This document shows, in pieces, positions 12,527-20,475 of a DNA stretch of 30,340 nt (position 1 is its first letter; each line of letters opens with the position of its first letter). Source of the stretch: a virus; IMG/VR virus record IMGVR_UViG_3300017776_000099, positions 1 to 30,340 of that record. One strand, given 5' to 3'. The notes beneath the pieces are model-generated. The model had not been told where the DNA came from, searched no databases, and worked only from the letters and a program-made list of their open reading frames with translations. The translations under genes were made by a program, and so were the position numbers.

Positions 12527-14359
12527 ATGAGTAAATATATATTCGACATAGAAACCAATGGACTATTCCCTGACAAAGTATGGATGCTAGTCGCACAAGA
12601 CTGTGAAACAGAAGAGGTCTTTAGTTACTCTGATTACGATGATGACCTACCATCCTTAGATGAGGGCCTAGTTAGACTAGGTAACGCTAAGATAATTGCA
12701 GGTCATAACATTATTGGCTTTGACTTACCTGTTATGAAAAGACTGCTAGGCTGGGAGCCTGCTGAAGGGACTAGGGTTTGGGATACCTTCCTTATGTCTC
12801 AGCTGTGCAAGTATCAACGAGGACATCTCCATGGGCTTAAGGGCTGGGGAGGGTTCTTTGACTATCCTAAGGGCGACCATGAGGACTGGGAGTGCTACAG
12901 TAAAGAGATGCTTGAGTATTGCATACGTGATGTAGAGCTAAACCTTAAGGTGTACAACCGTGTATCTAAGGAAGCATCTATACTGATTAAGCAGAACCCT
13001 AAGTTCTTAAACGCCCTTAACCTTGAGCATGACTTTGCTATGGTAAATGCAGAGATCACAGCTAATGGCTGGGCATTTGATATGGATAAAGCAGAAGCCT
13101 TGTATGAAGAGATACTGTACAAGATGGAGCACATCGAAGATGAGATCAACCCTCAGCTAGGTTTAGTTGCAGTGATGCGTGGTAACAAAGAAGTAGATCA
13201 GATAGTTAAGAAAGATGGGTCATACTACAAGCGTGTTATTGATTGGTTTGAATTAGAGCAAGACATCAAAGCATCTAATGGAGACATCTCTGGGCCATAC
13301 ACTCGTGTAGAGTTTAAGGAAGTTGATATCGGTCAGATGGCAGAGGTTAAGAAGTTCCTACTTGATAGGGGCTGGAAGCCTGATGACTGGACTGTAAAGA
13401 AGATCGATGGTCGATGGATTAAACAAAGCCCTAAGCTTACTGACAGCTCCTTGAAACCCTTGGGTGAACTAGGTAAATACATCAGTGACTACTACATGTT
13501 GCGTAACAGGCTAGCTACTGTAGAGGGTTGGATAGAAGAGGTTAAAGATGAAGACAAGTATAATGACAGTAGGCTGCATGGTTCTATGTTTACAATTGGT
13601 ACTCCATCGTTCAGGTGCAGACACCGAACTATTGTTAACATCCCCGGAGTCTATGCACCATACGGTAAAGAGTTACGTAGCCTACTAACATGCGAGAAAG
13701 GCATGAAGGTTATTGGTGCTGACTCTGCAGGTAATCAGTTCCGAGGTTTATGTCACTACATTAATGATGATAACTTTACCAATGAGGTAATCAATGGTGA
13801 CGTACATCAACGTAATGCTGACATACTAGGGATCTCAAGGCCACAAGCTAAGACATTTATCTATGCCTACTTGTTTGGTGCAGGGCATGCTAAGCTAGGT
13901 GAAGCTGTATCAGGTAAGAAGTCTGCTAAGATTGGTAAAGATGCTGATGCTAAGTTTAAGGCTACACTGCCGGGGCTTAAGGTTCTTAAGGATCAACTGG
14001 AAGATGAGTACCGAATGTCTCAACTAAAGACAGGGCAAGGTTTTATTATGGGTGCTGATGGTAGACGAGTAATGGTTGGGTCTGAACATCAGACTCTTAA
14101 CTACTTACTGCAGACACTAGAGGGTATCACCTGTAAAGCAGCCCTTGTGTACGCATCTAAAAAGATTAAAGAGCTAGGTCTATCTGCATACCCTACGTTG
14201 TTTTACCATGACGAGGTTGTGTTTGTGGCTAAGGAATCAGATGCAGAGAAGGTAAAAGAGATCTGTGTTGAAGCTTTCAAAGAAGCACCTAAATCTGTAG
14301 GTGTTATGTGTATGGATGGTGATGGACAAATTGGAGACAGCTATGCTGACGTTCACTAA
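12527..14359 (+). CDS. Family A DNA polymerase with 3'-5' exonuclease
   Basis: A 610-residue T7-type replicative polymerase. Exonuclease motifs: DIETNG (Asp7, Glu9), HNIIGFD (Asn61, Asp66), YCIRD (Tyr131, Asp135). Polymerase motif A is GADSAGNQFR with catalytic Asp399. Motif B is RPQAKTFIYAYLFGAG (Arg438, Lys442, Tyr446). Motif C is HDE at 561-563. Tyr446 matches T7 Tyr526. Gln404 replaces the glutamate that most family A enzymes have at the sugar steric-gate position (T7 Glu480). It is shorter than T7 gp5 (704 residues). AAAGGAA precedes the start after a 54-base gap holding an imperfect GAGTA/ACTACTC inverted repeat. Partners are probably the SSB, the primase-helicase and the 5'-3' exonuclease. 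Confidence 0.94.
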   Translation: MSKYIFDIETNGLFPDKVWMLVAQDCETEEVFSYSDYDDDLPSLDEGLVRLGNAKIIAGHNIIGFDLPVMKRLLGWEPAEGTRVWDTFLMSQLCKYQRGHLHGLKGWGGFFDYPKGDHEDWECYSKEMLEYCIRDVELNLKVYNRVSKEASILIKQNPKFLNALNLEHDFAMVNAEITANGWAFDMDKAEALYEEILYKMEHIEDEINPQLGLVAVMRGNKEVDQIVKKDGSYYKRVIDWFELEQDIKASNGDISGPYTRVEFKEVDIGQMAEVKKFLLDRGWKPDDWTVKKIDGRWIKQSPKLTDSSLKPLGELGKYISDYYMLRNRLATVEGWIEEVKDEDKYNDSRLHGSMFTIGTPSFRCRHRTIVNIPGVYAPYGKELRSLLTCEKGMKVIGADSAGNQFRGLCHYINDDNFTNEVINGDVHQRNADILGISRPQAKTFIYAYLFGAGHAKLGEAVSGKKSAKIGKDADAKFKATLPGLKVLKDQLEDEYRMSQLKTGQGFIMGADGRRVMVGSEHQTLNYLLQTLEGITCKAALVYASKKIKELGLSAYPTLFYHDEVVFVAKESDAEKVKEICVEAFKEAPKSVGVMCMDGDGQIGDSYADVH

Positions 14360-15110
14360 TACTGAGTACAAAGAAGAACCAGAGTTTGACAAATGTTTTA
14401 TTGATGCAGACTCAATGCTATACCGTATCGCAGCTACAACTAACTCAGACTCTCAGGCTCAAAGTACATTTGACTTGGCCCTGAAAGCTGTAATGCGAGA
14501 CACTAATAGTTCCAAAGGTTATGTTGCTGTAAAAGGTAAAGGTAATTTCAGGCATGATATTGCTGATGATTACAAAGCTAACCGGAACAAGTACGAGATG
14601 GATCCTAAGGTTAAGGCCTTACTCAACAACCTCTATGATTACTGCTGGTCAACAGACTGCGTACCTTCAGATGGTTGTGAGGCAGATGACTTAGTATCTA
14701 TCTGGGCTACCGAAGCTACCGAAGCTGGAGACTCATGGGTTATTGCTCACGTTGATAAAGACATTGACATGATCCCGGGTTGGCATTGGAACTTTAACAA
14801 ACAAAACCTATACCATATTGATGAAGATAAAGGTCACTACCTTCTGTGTAAACAGTTGCTAACTGGTGACTCTTCTGATAATATACAGGGCATTAAAGGT
14901 ATAGGGCCTAAGACTGCAGAGAAGATACTCGAAGGTGTAAGTACAGCTGAGATGATGGATGTAGTAAGATCTACTTGGCGAGACAAGCACCCAAGGGAAT
15001 GGAAAGAAAAGCTAGACCTATGCTTCAACTTAATCTATATGCGTAGATCCTTTGATGGCTTTGAGTCCTTGAAGCTTGATGAAGTGTTTGAAGGGAGTAG
15101 CTTACGATGA
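14343..15110 (+). CDS. 5'-3' exonuclease (FEN / T7 gp6-like)
   Basis: A 255-residue flap endonuclease-type 5'-3' exonuclease, used to remove RNA primers and degrade DNA for nucleotide recycling. Acidic metal sites in order: DADS (Asp21, Asp23), GCEADDL (Glu113, Asp115, Asp116), DKDIDM (Asp138, Asp140) and GDSSDN (Asp176, Asp179). The helix-hairpin-helix GIKGIGPKTAEKIL follows at 183-196. I chose ATG at 14343 with GGAG at 14333-14336; a GTG at 14301 would add 14 residues read from inside the polymerase gene. It overlaps the polymerase by 17 bases and the next gene by 4. Confidence 0.9.
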   Translation: MLTFTNTEYKEEPEFDKCFIDADSMLYRIAATTNSDSQAQSTFDLALKAVMRDTNSSKGYVAVKGKGNFRHDIADDYKANRNKYEMDPKVKALLNNLYDYCWSTDCVPSDGCEADDLVSIWATEATEAGDSWVIAHVDKDIDMIPGWHWNFNKQNLYHIDEDKGHYLLCKQLLTGDSSDNIQGIKGIGPKTAEKILEGVSTAEMMDVVRSTWRDKHPREWKEKLDLCFNLIYMRRSFDGFESLKLDEVFEGSSLR

Positions 15111-15832
15111 CTCTAGTAGTTGATCCACCTGAAGGATGGCGTTATGGATTCCCTAAGGCTATCCCTAAGGGTTATATGAAAATGTCATGGGACGACAAGA
15201 AGAAATGGTATATAGAGCAGGGATACCCTAAGTCAGAGATAGATAAGTATGGAGAGTTATTTGTTATATCCATGTGGGACAAAGAAGATGAAATGAGTGA
15301 ACAAGACTTAGGGCATTGGGAGTACTACGGTTCTCCCTTTGACCCTGATGATTACTTTGGATTTATATATTTAATAACATGTACTGACCCTGAGAATCCT
15401 AAAAGATACATAGGACGTAAACAGTTCCATCAGTATCGTAAAGGGAAAGACAGAGTAGTATCTAACTGGAAGACCTACAGCAGCTCGTCTAAGCATATTA
15501 ATACTATGGTAGAAGAGTTAGGTAGTGATAAGTTTAAGTATGAGATACTACAACTGTTTGAAACTAAGGGTGGGTTATCTGCTGGAGAAGTTAAGGTACA
15601 GTGGGAGCTTGATGTTCTAACTGAGAAGTACCCTGATGGTACACCTGTATATCTCAACAGACAGATTGGTGCAATTAAGTTTATACCTAAGGAAGAAGTT
15701 AATGAAGAAACAAGAGAACGATTATCCAGAATCGCCTCTGGAGTACGAGAAGAACGGAAGGACAAAGAAGGCCTCACGGATTCAGAGGAAGAAGGAATCA
15801 CAACAGAAGAGAAGAGTGATAAAGAATCTTAA
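15107..15832 (+). CDS. GIY-YIG-like putative endonuclease
   Basis: A 241-residue protein with a diverged GIY-YIG core: GFIYLI at 85-90, RYIGRKQF at 100-107, a YSSSSK segment, a conserved-type Glu (Glu161 or Glu167) and Asn184 in YLNRQIG. GIY-YIG nucleases cut DNA and occur in phages as homing enzymes or as nucleases for host DNA breakdown or packaging. The first 84 residues are an unrecognised N-terminal region rich in aromatic residues. The last 45 are strongly charged and may be disordered. It overlaps the exonuclease stop (ATGA) and precedes the primase-helicase. Its position inside the replication cluster could mean a real replication role or a homing insertion. Confidence 0.65.
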   Translation: MTLVVDPPEGWRYGFPKAIPKGYMKMSWDDKKKWYIEQGYPKSEIDKYGELFVISMWDKEDEMSEQDLGHWEYYGSPFDPDDYFGFIYLITCTDPENPKRYIGRKQFHQYRKGKDRVVSNWKTYSSSSKHINTMVEELGSDKFKYEILQLFETKGGLSAGEVKVQWELDVLTEKYPDGTPVYLNRQIGAIKFIPKEEVNEETRERLSRIASGVREERKDKEGLTDSEEEGITTEEKSDKES

Positions 15833-15850
15833 AGAAGAACGGTGGTCTTG

Positions 15851-17464
15851 ATGAAGAAAGATAGATTTGTTGGGCACGTAGCCTGTAAACATTGTGGTTC
15901 ATCCGATGGTGTCGGTATGTACTCCAATGGTATTGGTAAGTGTTTCGTCTGTGATAAAATTACATTTGATAAAGAAAGAGAAAATACAATGCAAGAATCA
16001 TATCAACCAAAGCAAACTGAAAACCTAGAAAGTATAAATGCATACGATACCCGTGGTGTACAAGAGCGTGGTATCACAAAGCAAGTAGCAGCACACTATG
16101 GTATGCGAGTAGCGTACAACCAAGATGGTACAATAGAAGCTCACTACTACCCATATACTAGGAAAGGTAAGACAGTTGCTTACAAGGTTAGGCAGTTACC
16201 TAAGGACTTTAGGGTCAAGGGTGATTTCTCTGAGATAGATTTATTCGGACAATCCACTTTCACCCAAGGTGGTAGATCATTAGTGATCACTGAGGGTGAG
16301 CTAGATGCAATGGCAGTGGCCCAATCAACTCTAACAAACGGGGGTAAGATATTCCCCGTAGTATCCCTACCATCTTCCAGTAACCTCAACCCGCTTATCA
16401 GTAATCGTGAGTGGGTACGATCATTCGATACAGTTGTATTAATGTTTGATCAAGATGAAGCTGGTGAGAAGGCAGTAGAAAATGCGGCTAAGATCATTGG
16501 CTGGGATAAGGTAAAGGTAGCTAGCCTACCTGAAAATGATCCATGTGAGACTTTAATTAAACATGGACACAAGGCTTTAGTAAATGCGTTCTGGTCTGCT
16601 CAGCCATATACACCGGCTGCAGTAGTACGAGGTGAAGCCATATGGGAAGAGTATGTAAAACGCAAAACAGTACAGTCAGTGCCATACCCTAGTTGCCTTA
16701 GCGGGTTGAACGATAAGCTAGGTGGTATGCGCCATGGAGAGATAACATTATTCACTTCAGGTACTGGCTCAGGCAAGTCTACTATGATTAAAGAAATTAT
16801 ACTACAGTTGAAGGAACAAACGGATGATAACATTGGGATGGTATCACTTGAGGAATCTATTGGTGACTCAGCCCAGAAGTTTATACAGATGTTTGTACCT
16901 GAAGACCCAACAGAAGAACAGGAGCGAGATGCATTTGATAAGGTGTTTGGAGACAACCGTCTCATTCTCCTTGATCATAACGGTGCTGTATCTGATTCTT
17001 CTCTTATAGATCAAATAGAGAACTTGTGTCTATTGGGTTGTAAGCATTTGGTGCTTGACCATATTACTATCGCTGTATCTGAGGGTACTGATGGTAAGAC
17101 TGGTAATGAAGCAATCGATGCTATTATGTCTGACCTGCTTAAGGTTGTAAAGAAACATGATGTCTGGTTGGGTATTATATCCCACCTACGTAAGTCTCAA
17201 GGTAAGTCCTTCGAAGAGGGACACCTTGCGTCTATTGATGACATCAAAGGTTCAGGTTCAATCAAGCAGATTAGCTTTGATATCGTTACATTTGCCCGTA
17301 ACTTAATAGCACAGAATGAAGATGAAAGAAACACCATACACCTCAGGGTACTCAAGTCCAGATTTACAGGGCTTACTGGGGATTGTGGTTCAGCATACTA
17401 TGATCAAAGAACGAAACGATTAAAAGGTCAAGTAGATTTCTTAGACTACAACGCAGGAGTGTAA
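15851..17464 (+). CDS. Bifunctional primase-helicase (T7 gp4-like)
   Basis: A 537-residue fusion. The N-terminal zinc ribbon CKHCGSSDG...CFVC (Cys12, Cys15, Cys31, Cys34) reads the priming site. A TOPRIM primase domain follows, with ITEGELD (Glu148) and MFDQDEAG (Asp200, Asp202). The RecA-like hexameric helicase has Walker A SGTGSGKST at 303-311 and Walker B HLVLDH at 399-404. It unwinds the fork and makes primers for the DNA polymerase. I chose ATG 15851; GTG 15842 would add three residues. A second in-frame ATG at 15989 lies just after the zinc ribbon, where T7 starts its short helicase-only form. The length is close to T7 gp4 (566). Confidence 0.93.
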   Translation: MKKDRFVGHVACKHCGSSDGVGMYSNGIGKCFVCDKITFDKERENTMQESYQPKQTENLESINAYDTRGVQERGITKQVAAHYGMRVAYNQDGTIEAHYYPYTRKGKTVAYKVRQLPKDFRVKGDFSEIDLFGQSTFTQGGRSLVITEGELDAMAVAQSTLTNGGKIFPVVSLPSSSNLNPLISNREWVRSFDTVVLMFDQDEAGEKAVENAAKIIGWDKVKVASLPENDPCETLIKHGHKALVNAFWSAQPYTPAAVVRGEAIWEEYVKRKTVQSVPYPSCLSGLNDKLGGMRHGEITLFTSGTGSGKSTMIKEIILQLKEQTDDNIGMVSLEESIGDSAQKFIQMFVPEDPTEEQERDAFDKVFGDNRLILLDHNGAVSDSSLIDQIENLCLLGCKHLVLDHITIAVSEGTDGKTGNEAIDAIMSDLLKVVKKHDVWLGIISHLRKSQGKSFEEGHLASIDDIKGSGSIKQISFDIVTFARNLIAQNEDERNTIHLRVLKSRFTGLTGDCGSAYYDQRTKRLKGQVDFLDYNAGV

Positions 17465-19561
17465 ATGGCTGGAGCTATACATGCAGTAGCAGAGTATATA
17501 AGAAGCAACAGAGAAGGTGCCCGGGGTAGGAATCACTCGGGCATCGAACTCTTAAACAGACATATGGACTATGGCTTAAAGTATGAAGAGCTTGTCATAT
17601 GTGCAGTACAAGCAGCCCAGAGTACGTTCCTTAGATCCCGTAATACTAGCAGTAAAAGCTTTAAACTAACAGCCACATCGACAGCCATAGGGTTAGCAGT
17701 GCTATCTCGTATGGGTATTAAGAATAGTTCTTACACAGAACTGTTTGCAGTAGGTGATCTGTTTATTGAAGCACTACTAAAGCTAAAGTACGTGGAGGTA
17801 GAGAGGGAGTACGAAGGCTATCGTGCACCATATGTTATATTCTTAACAGAAAACTGGGAAGACTTAGGTGAAATCCCTGAGGACTTTGAGAGAGCTACAC
17901 TAACTGGTACTAGCTTCCGAAGATTCCCGAAGATAACAGGGTTGAGGAACCCTATAACTAAGAGGCCGTATATCAAACGTATGACCTCTGAGAGAGACTT
18001 TAGCCAATGCCTTGACCAACCCTTTGTCAAAGCGTTAGACAAGCTACAGGGCGTTGCATGGCGGCTTAACGTGGACATCGTAAAGGCCCTTAGAAATAAC
18101 GTTAGTAAGTTCATAGATATGGACGATAAGTCTGACAAGGCTAGGTCTAAGCGTATTGAAATGAAGTTCATCCTCAACAAAGCAAGAGCTATTGGAAGTG
18201 AAACCTTTTACCAAGCAGTTGAGTGTGACTATAGGGGTAGGGTGTATTACACTGAGCCCTTTCTAAACTACCAAGGGTCCGACTTATCCAAAGGTTTGTT
18301 TGAGTTTAGTAACAGTAAACCTATGGATGACCGAGGGTTCTTTTGGTTATGTGTGCACACTGCTTGTTCATACAATCAAGATTACACAGTAGAGGAGCTA
18401 GATAACTTAACATGGTTAACCGAAGACTACAAGCATCACTTAGCAGAAGAAGACTTGGATACTATTTCAGTAGACAAAATGACACTAGAAGACAGGGCGT
18501 TGTGGACGATCAACAACAAGGAAGCCTTGATCAAAGATGCAGTAGAGATGAAGTTCAGGACAGAAGCAGAGAAGCCAATAACACTACTGGCATGCTGTCT
18601 TGATCTTAAGGGTTACGTAGAGGCCGAGGGAGTCTATCAATCAAGACTACCCATACCTGTAGACGGGAGTAACAATGGATGGCAGCATTTGGCTGCGATG
18701 TCTAAGGACAGTGAAGCAGGTGAGTTGGTCTCAATTGTTCCTCAAAGTATACAAAAGGACTTTTATGTACAGGTTGCGAAACGTTTGATAGGCAGAATGC
18801 CTGAGTGGTTTGATGGTAGAAACATACCAATGAAAGCCATTAGGAAAGGTATAGCTAAACGTGGGTCAATGACTAGGGCATATTCAGCAGGTCAAAAGAA
18901 GATTGCAGAGAATATGTTTTATGACTGTAAGACAGAGGGGTATCATAAGAAGTACAGGATAAGTAAAGATGATTGCGATAAGCTATCTAAGAATCTAATC
19001 CTTGCTATTAATGATACATGTGTAGGTCCCCTAAAGACCATGAAGTTTCTCCAAAAGATTACAGACTATGTACTAGAGAGTGGAGAGACATGCTTGCAGT
19101 GGACTACACCGTCAGGTTTCCCAGTGTTATACGAAGTGTGGAAGCAAAAGAACCTGACACTAAGAAGTACCATAGGTGGCCTAGGGCAGATAGGACATAG
19201 CATAAAGATACCTGTAATAACTAAAGAAGGTAATGCTATACCTTGCCGAAGGTCTTTTGCATCAGGCTGTTCACCAAACTTTGTACACTCTATGGATGCA
19301 GCACACATGGCTAAGGTTATCGAGTCATTCCCCGGGAGCTTTGGGGCAGTACATGATTCGTTCTCAACCCATGCGTGTGAGGTAGACAAGTTACTAGAGC
19401 ATACTAAGTGGCAGTTCGCTATGATGTACAACGTGGATAACTTCTTTGATCGAATAGAATCATTGCTCCTTGAGGGCCGTGAGGGTTACGCAGTAAAACA
19501 ACCAGAGATAGGTGATCTTAAAATAGAAGAAGTCATAAGTTCTGACTATTTCTTTTCTTAA
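17465..19561 (+). CDS. Single-subunit T7-like DNA-directed RNA polymerase
   Basis: A 698-residue phage RNA polymerase. Family elements in order: DYRGRVY (Asp255-Arg259), motif A PVDGSNNGWQH with catalytic Asp400, motif B from Arg459 to Tyr473 (Lys465 and Tyr473 spaced as in T7 Lys631 and Tyr639), SPNFVHSMD at 603-611, and motif C VHDSF with Asp631. The C-terminus YFFS echoes the aromatic end of T7 polymerase (FAFA). It is about 185 residues shorter than T7's, with losses in the N-terminal domain and between motifs A and C. The glycine after the motif B tyrosine is Ser474. AGGAG at 17455-17459 supports ATG 17465. It should transcribe middle or late phage genes. Confidence 0.95.
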   Translation: MAGAIHAVAEYIRSNREGARGRNHSGIELLNRHMDYGLKYEELVICAVQAAQSTFLRSRNTSSKSFKLTATSTAIGLAVLSRMGIKNSSYTELFAVGDLFIEALLKLKYVEVEREYEGYRAPYVIFLTENWEDLGEIPEDFERATLTGTSFRRFPKITGLRNPITKRPYIKRMTSERDFSQCLDQPFVKALDKLQGVAWRLNVDIVKALRNNVSKFIDMDDKSDKARSKRIEMKFILNKARAIGSETFYQAVECDYRGRVYYTEPFLNYQGSDLSKGLFEFSNSKPMDDRGFFWLCVHTACSYNQDYTVEELDNLTWLTEDYKHHLAEEDLDTISVDKMTLEDRALWTINNKEALIKDAVEMKFRTEAEKPITLLACCLDLKGYVEAEGVYQSRLPIPVDGSNNGWQHLAAMSKDSEAGELVSIVPQSIQKDFYVQVAKRLIGRMPEWFDGRNIPMKAIRKGIAKRGSMTRAYSAGQKKIAENMFYDCKTEGYHKKYRISKDDCDKLSKNLILAINDTCVGPLKTMKFLQKITDYVLESGETCLQWTTPSGFPVLYEVWKQKNLTLRSTIGGLGQIGHSIKIPVITKEGNAIPCRRSFASGCSPNFVHSMDAAHMAKVIESFPGSFGAVHDSFSTHACEVDKLLEHTKWQFAMMYNVDNFFDRIESLLLEGREGYAVKQPEIGDLKIEEVISSDYFFS

Positions 19562-19575
19562 TATAAGGATAAATA

Positions 19576-19794
19576 ATGAGTAATGATAAAGTAGTAACAA
19601 TGCCCGGAGTAGTTGATACAGATGTACCTGTAATAACTGCAGAAAGTTTTATAGTAGAGGAGTCCCTATTAGCAGACTTAGGCGATGTGCTTGAAAGTTA
19701 TAATGGTAGGATATCCAATGTCTCAATGCTCGGATGTTTAAACTTAATTACTATGACAGTAACCCTGAGTTCCCTAGGAGAAGACGATGAGTGA
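19576..19794 (+). CDS. Small hypothetical protein (72 aa)
   Basis: A 72-residue acidic protein of unknown function, with AAGGAT 7 bases before the ATG. It begins MSNDKVVTMPGVVDTDV and ends SSLGEDDE, with a moderately hydrophobic segment near its end (SMLGCLNLITMTVTL) too polar for a sure membrane call. It overlaps the MazG gene by 8 bases and follows the RNA polymerase by 14 bases, so it is probably part of the same transcript. A small polymerase-associated regulator is conceivable, but nothing shows it. Confidence 0.65.
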   Translation: MSNDKVVTMPGVVDTDVPVITAESFIVEESLLADLGDVLESYNGRISNVSMLGCLNLITMTVTLSSLGEDDE

Positions 19795-20116
19795 GTTTGA
19801 GATAACAGAAAGCTTAGAGAATAAGGTAGTTGATTGGGGGTACAGCAAAGGTATCCTTACTGATGCAGCCCCTGATACCTTTAGGCGTACTAAGCAGCTA
19901 GTAAAGACGGAAGAAGAAGTTAAGGAGCTAGCAGATGCTATTACCAGTAACAACAAAGAGGAGGCGGTAGATGCCATTGGGGACATACTTGTTACTCTCA
20001 TCATGCAGACACGCCTGTGGAATACTAATTTATACGAGTGCCTCGATCAAGCTTATGAGGTTATCAGCAAACGAACTGGACGAATGGTTGATGGCATATT
20101 CGTTAAGGATGAATAA
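19787..20116 (+). CDS. mazG: MazG-like nucleotide pyrophosphohydrolase
   Basis: A 109-residue all-helical protein with the MazG metal-binding pattern: EEEVKEL (Glu44, Glu47) on one helix and EEAVDAIGDILV (Glu59, Asp62, Asp66) on the next. Such enzymes cut NTPs or dNTPs to monophosphates plus pyrophosphate. In phages they are thought to clean the nucleotide pool or change host alarmone signalling. The single-domain length is typical of phage MazG. AGGAG precedes the ATG inside the upstream gene's end. It complements the reductase and ThyX in nucleotide supply. Confidence 0.85.
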   Translation: MSEFEITESLENKVVDWGYSKGILTDAAPDTFRRTKQLVKTEEEVKELADAITSNNKEEAVDAIGDILVTLIMQTRLWNTNLYECLDQAYEVISKRTGRMVDGIFVKDE

Positions 20117-20118
20117 TT

Positions 20119-20397
20119 ATGAGTGAAGTAAAAGAGTTACAATCATATAACATCATGCGCCATGAAGGTGTAGATGATATGGATTATGTACAAGAGTTAG
20201 AGCTAGACCCAAGTGTAGCGTATACACCTGAGATCAATGATGCAATTATTAAGAGCATAGCAACAGAGAACTACGCCTCTTACATTGCAGATGGTAAGAC
20301 CCCTGAGGAAGCTCAAGGTCTTACAGATAAGATGATTGCGTACGCTAAAGCGAACGTAAGGGAAGGCTTAGCTGAACTAGAAAAGAAAGGTTATTAA
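20119..20397 (+). CDS. Hypothetical protein (92 aa), last gene of the + strand set
   Basis: A 92-residue acidic, helical protein of unknown function, two bases after the MazG stop. It has a TPEINDAIIKSIATENYASY segment followed by TPEEAQGLTDKMI, with no catalytic motif I can name. No strong ribosome binding site is visible, so translation may depend on MazG. It is followed at once by the double terminator where the two gene sets converge. Confidence 0.65.
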   Translation: MSEVKELQSYNIMRHEGVDDMDYVQELELDPSVAYTPEINDAIIKSIATENYASYIADGKTPEEAQGLTDKMIAYAKANVREGLAELEKKGY

Positions 20398-20423
20398 AAA
20401 AAAGGACCCCAGTTAAGGGGTCC
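20396..20423 (-). terminator. Intrinsic terminator for the - strand genes
   Basis: GGACCCC (20404-20410) pairs with GGGGTCC (20417-20423) around AGTTAA. On the - strand the hairpin is followed by eight Us (A-run 20396-20403), making it a terminator for the large virion protein operon. The A-run includes the last two bases of the + strand stop codon. Confidence 0.85.
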
Positions 20424-20444
20424 AATGAATCTTCCATGATTCCT

Positions 20445-20474
20445 GAGGGGCCCTAACGGGCTCCTCTTTTTTTT
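20445..20474 (+). terminator. Intrinsic terminator for the + strand genes
   Basis: GAGGGGCCC (20445-20453) pairs with GGGCTCCTC (20458-20466), nine pairs with one G-T wobble, around the loop TAAC. It is followed by eight Ts at 20467-20474. It ends one base before the stop codon of the convergent - strand gene. Confidence 0.88.
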
Positions 20475-20475
20475 A

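Noticed and set aside
14301-14342. GTG start for the 5'-3' exonuclease
   Set aside because: The added residues come from inside the DNA polymerase coding end, and the ATG at 14343 has a properly spaced GGAG.
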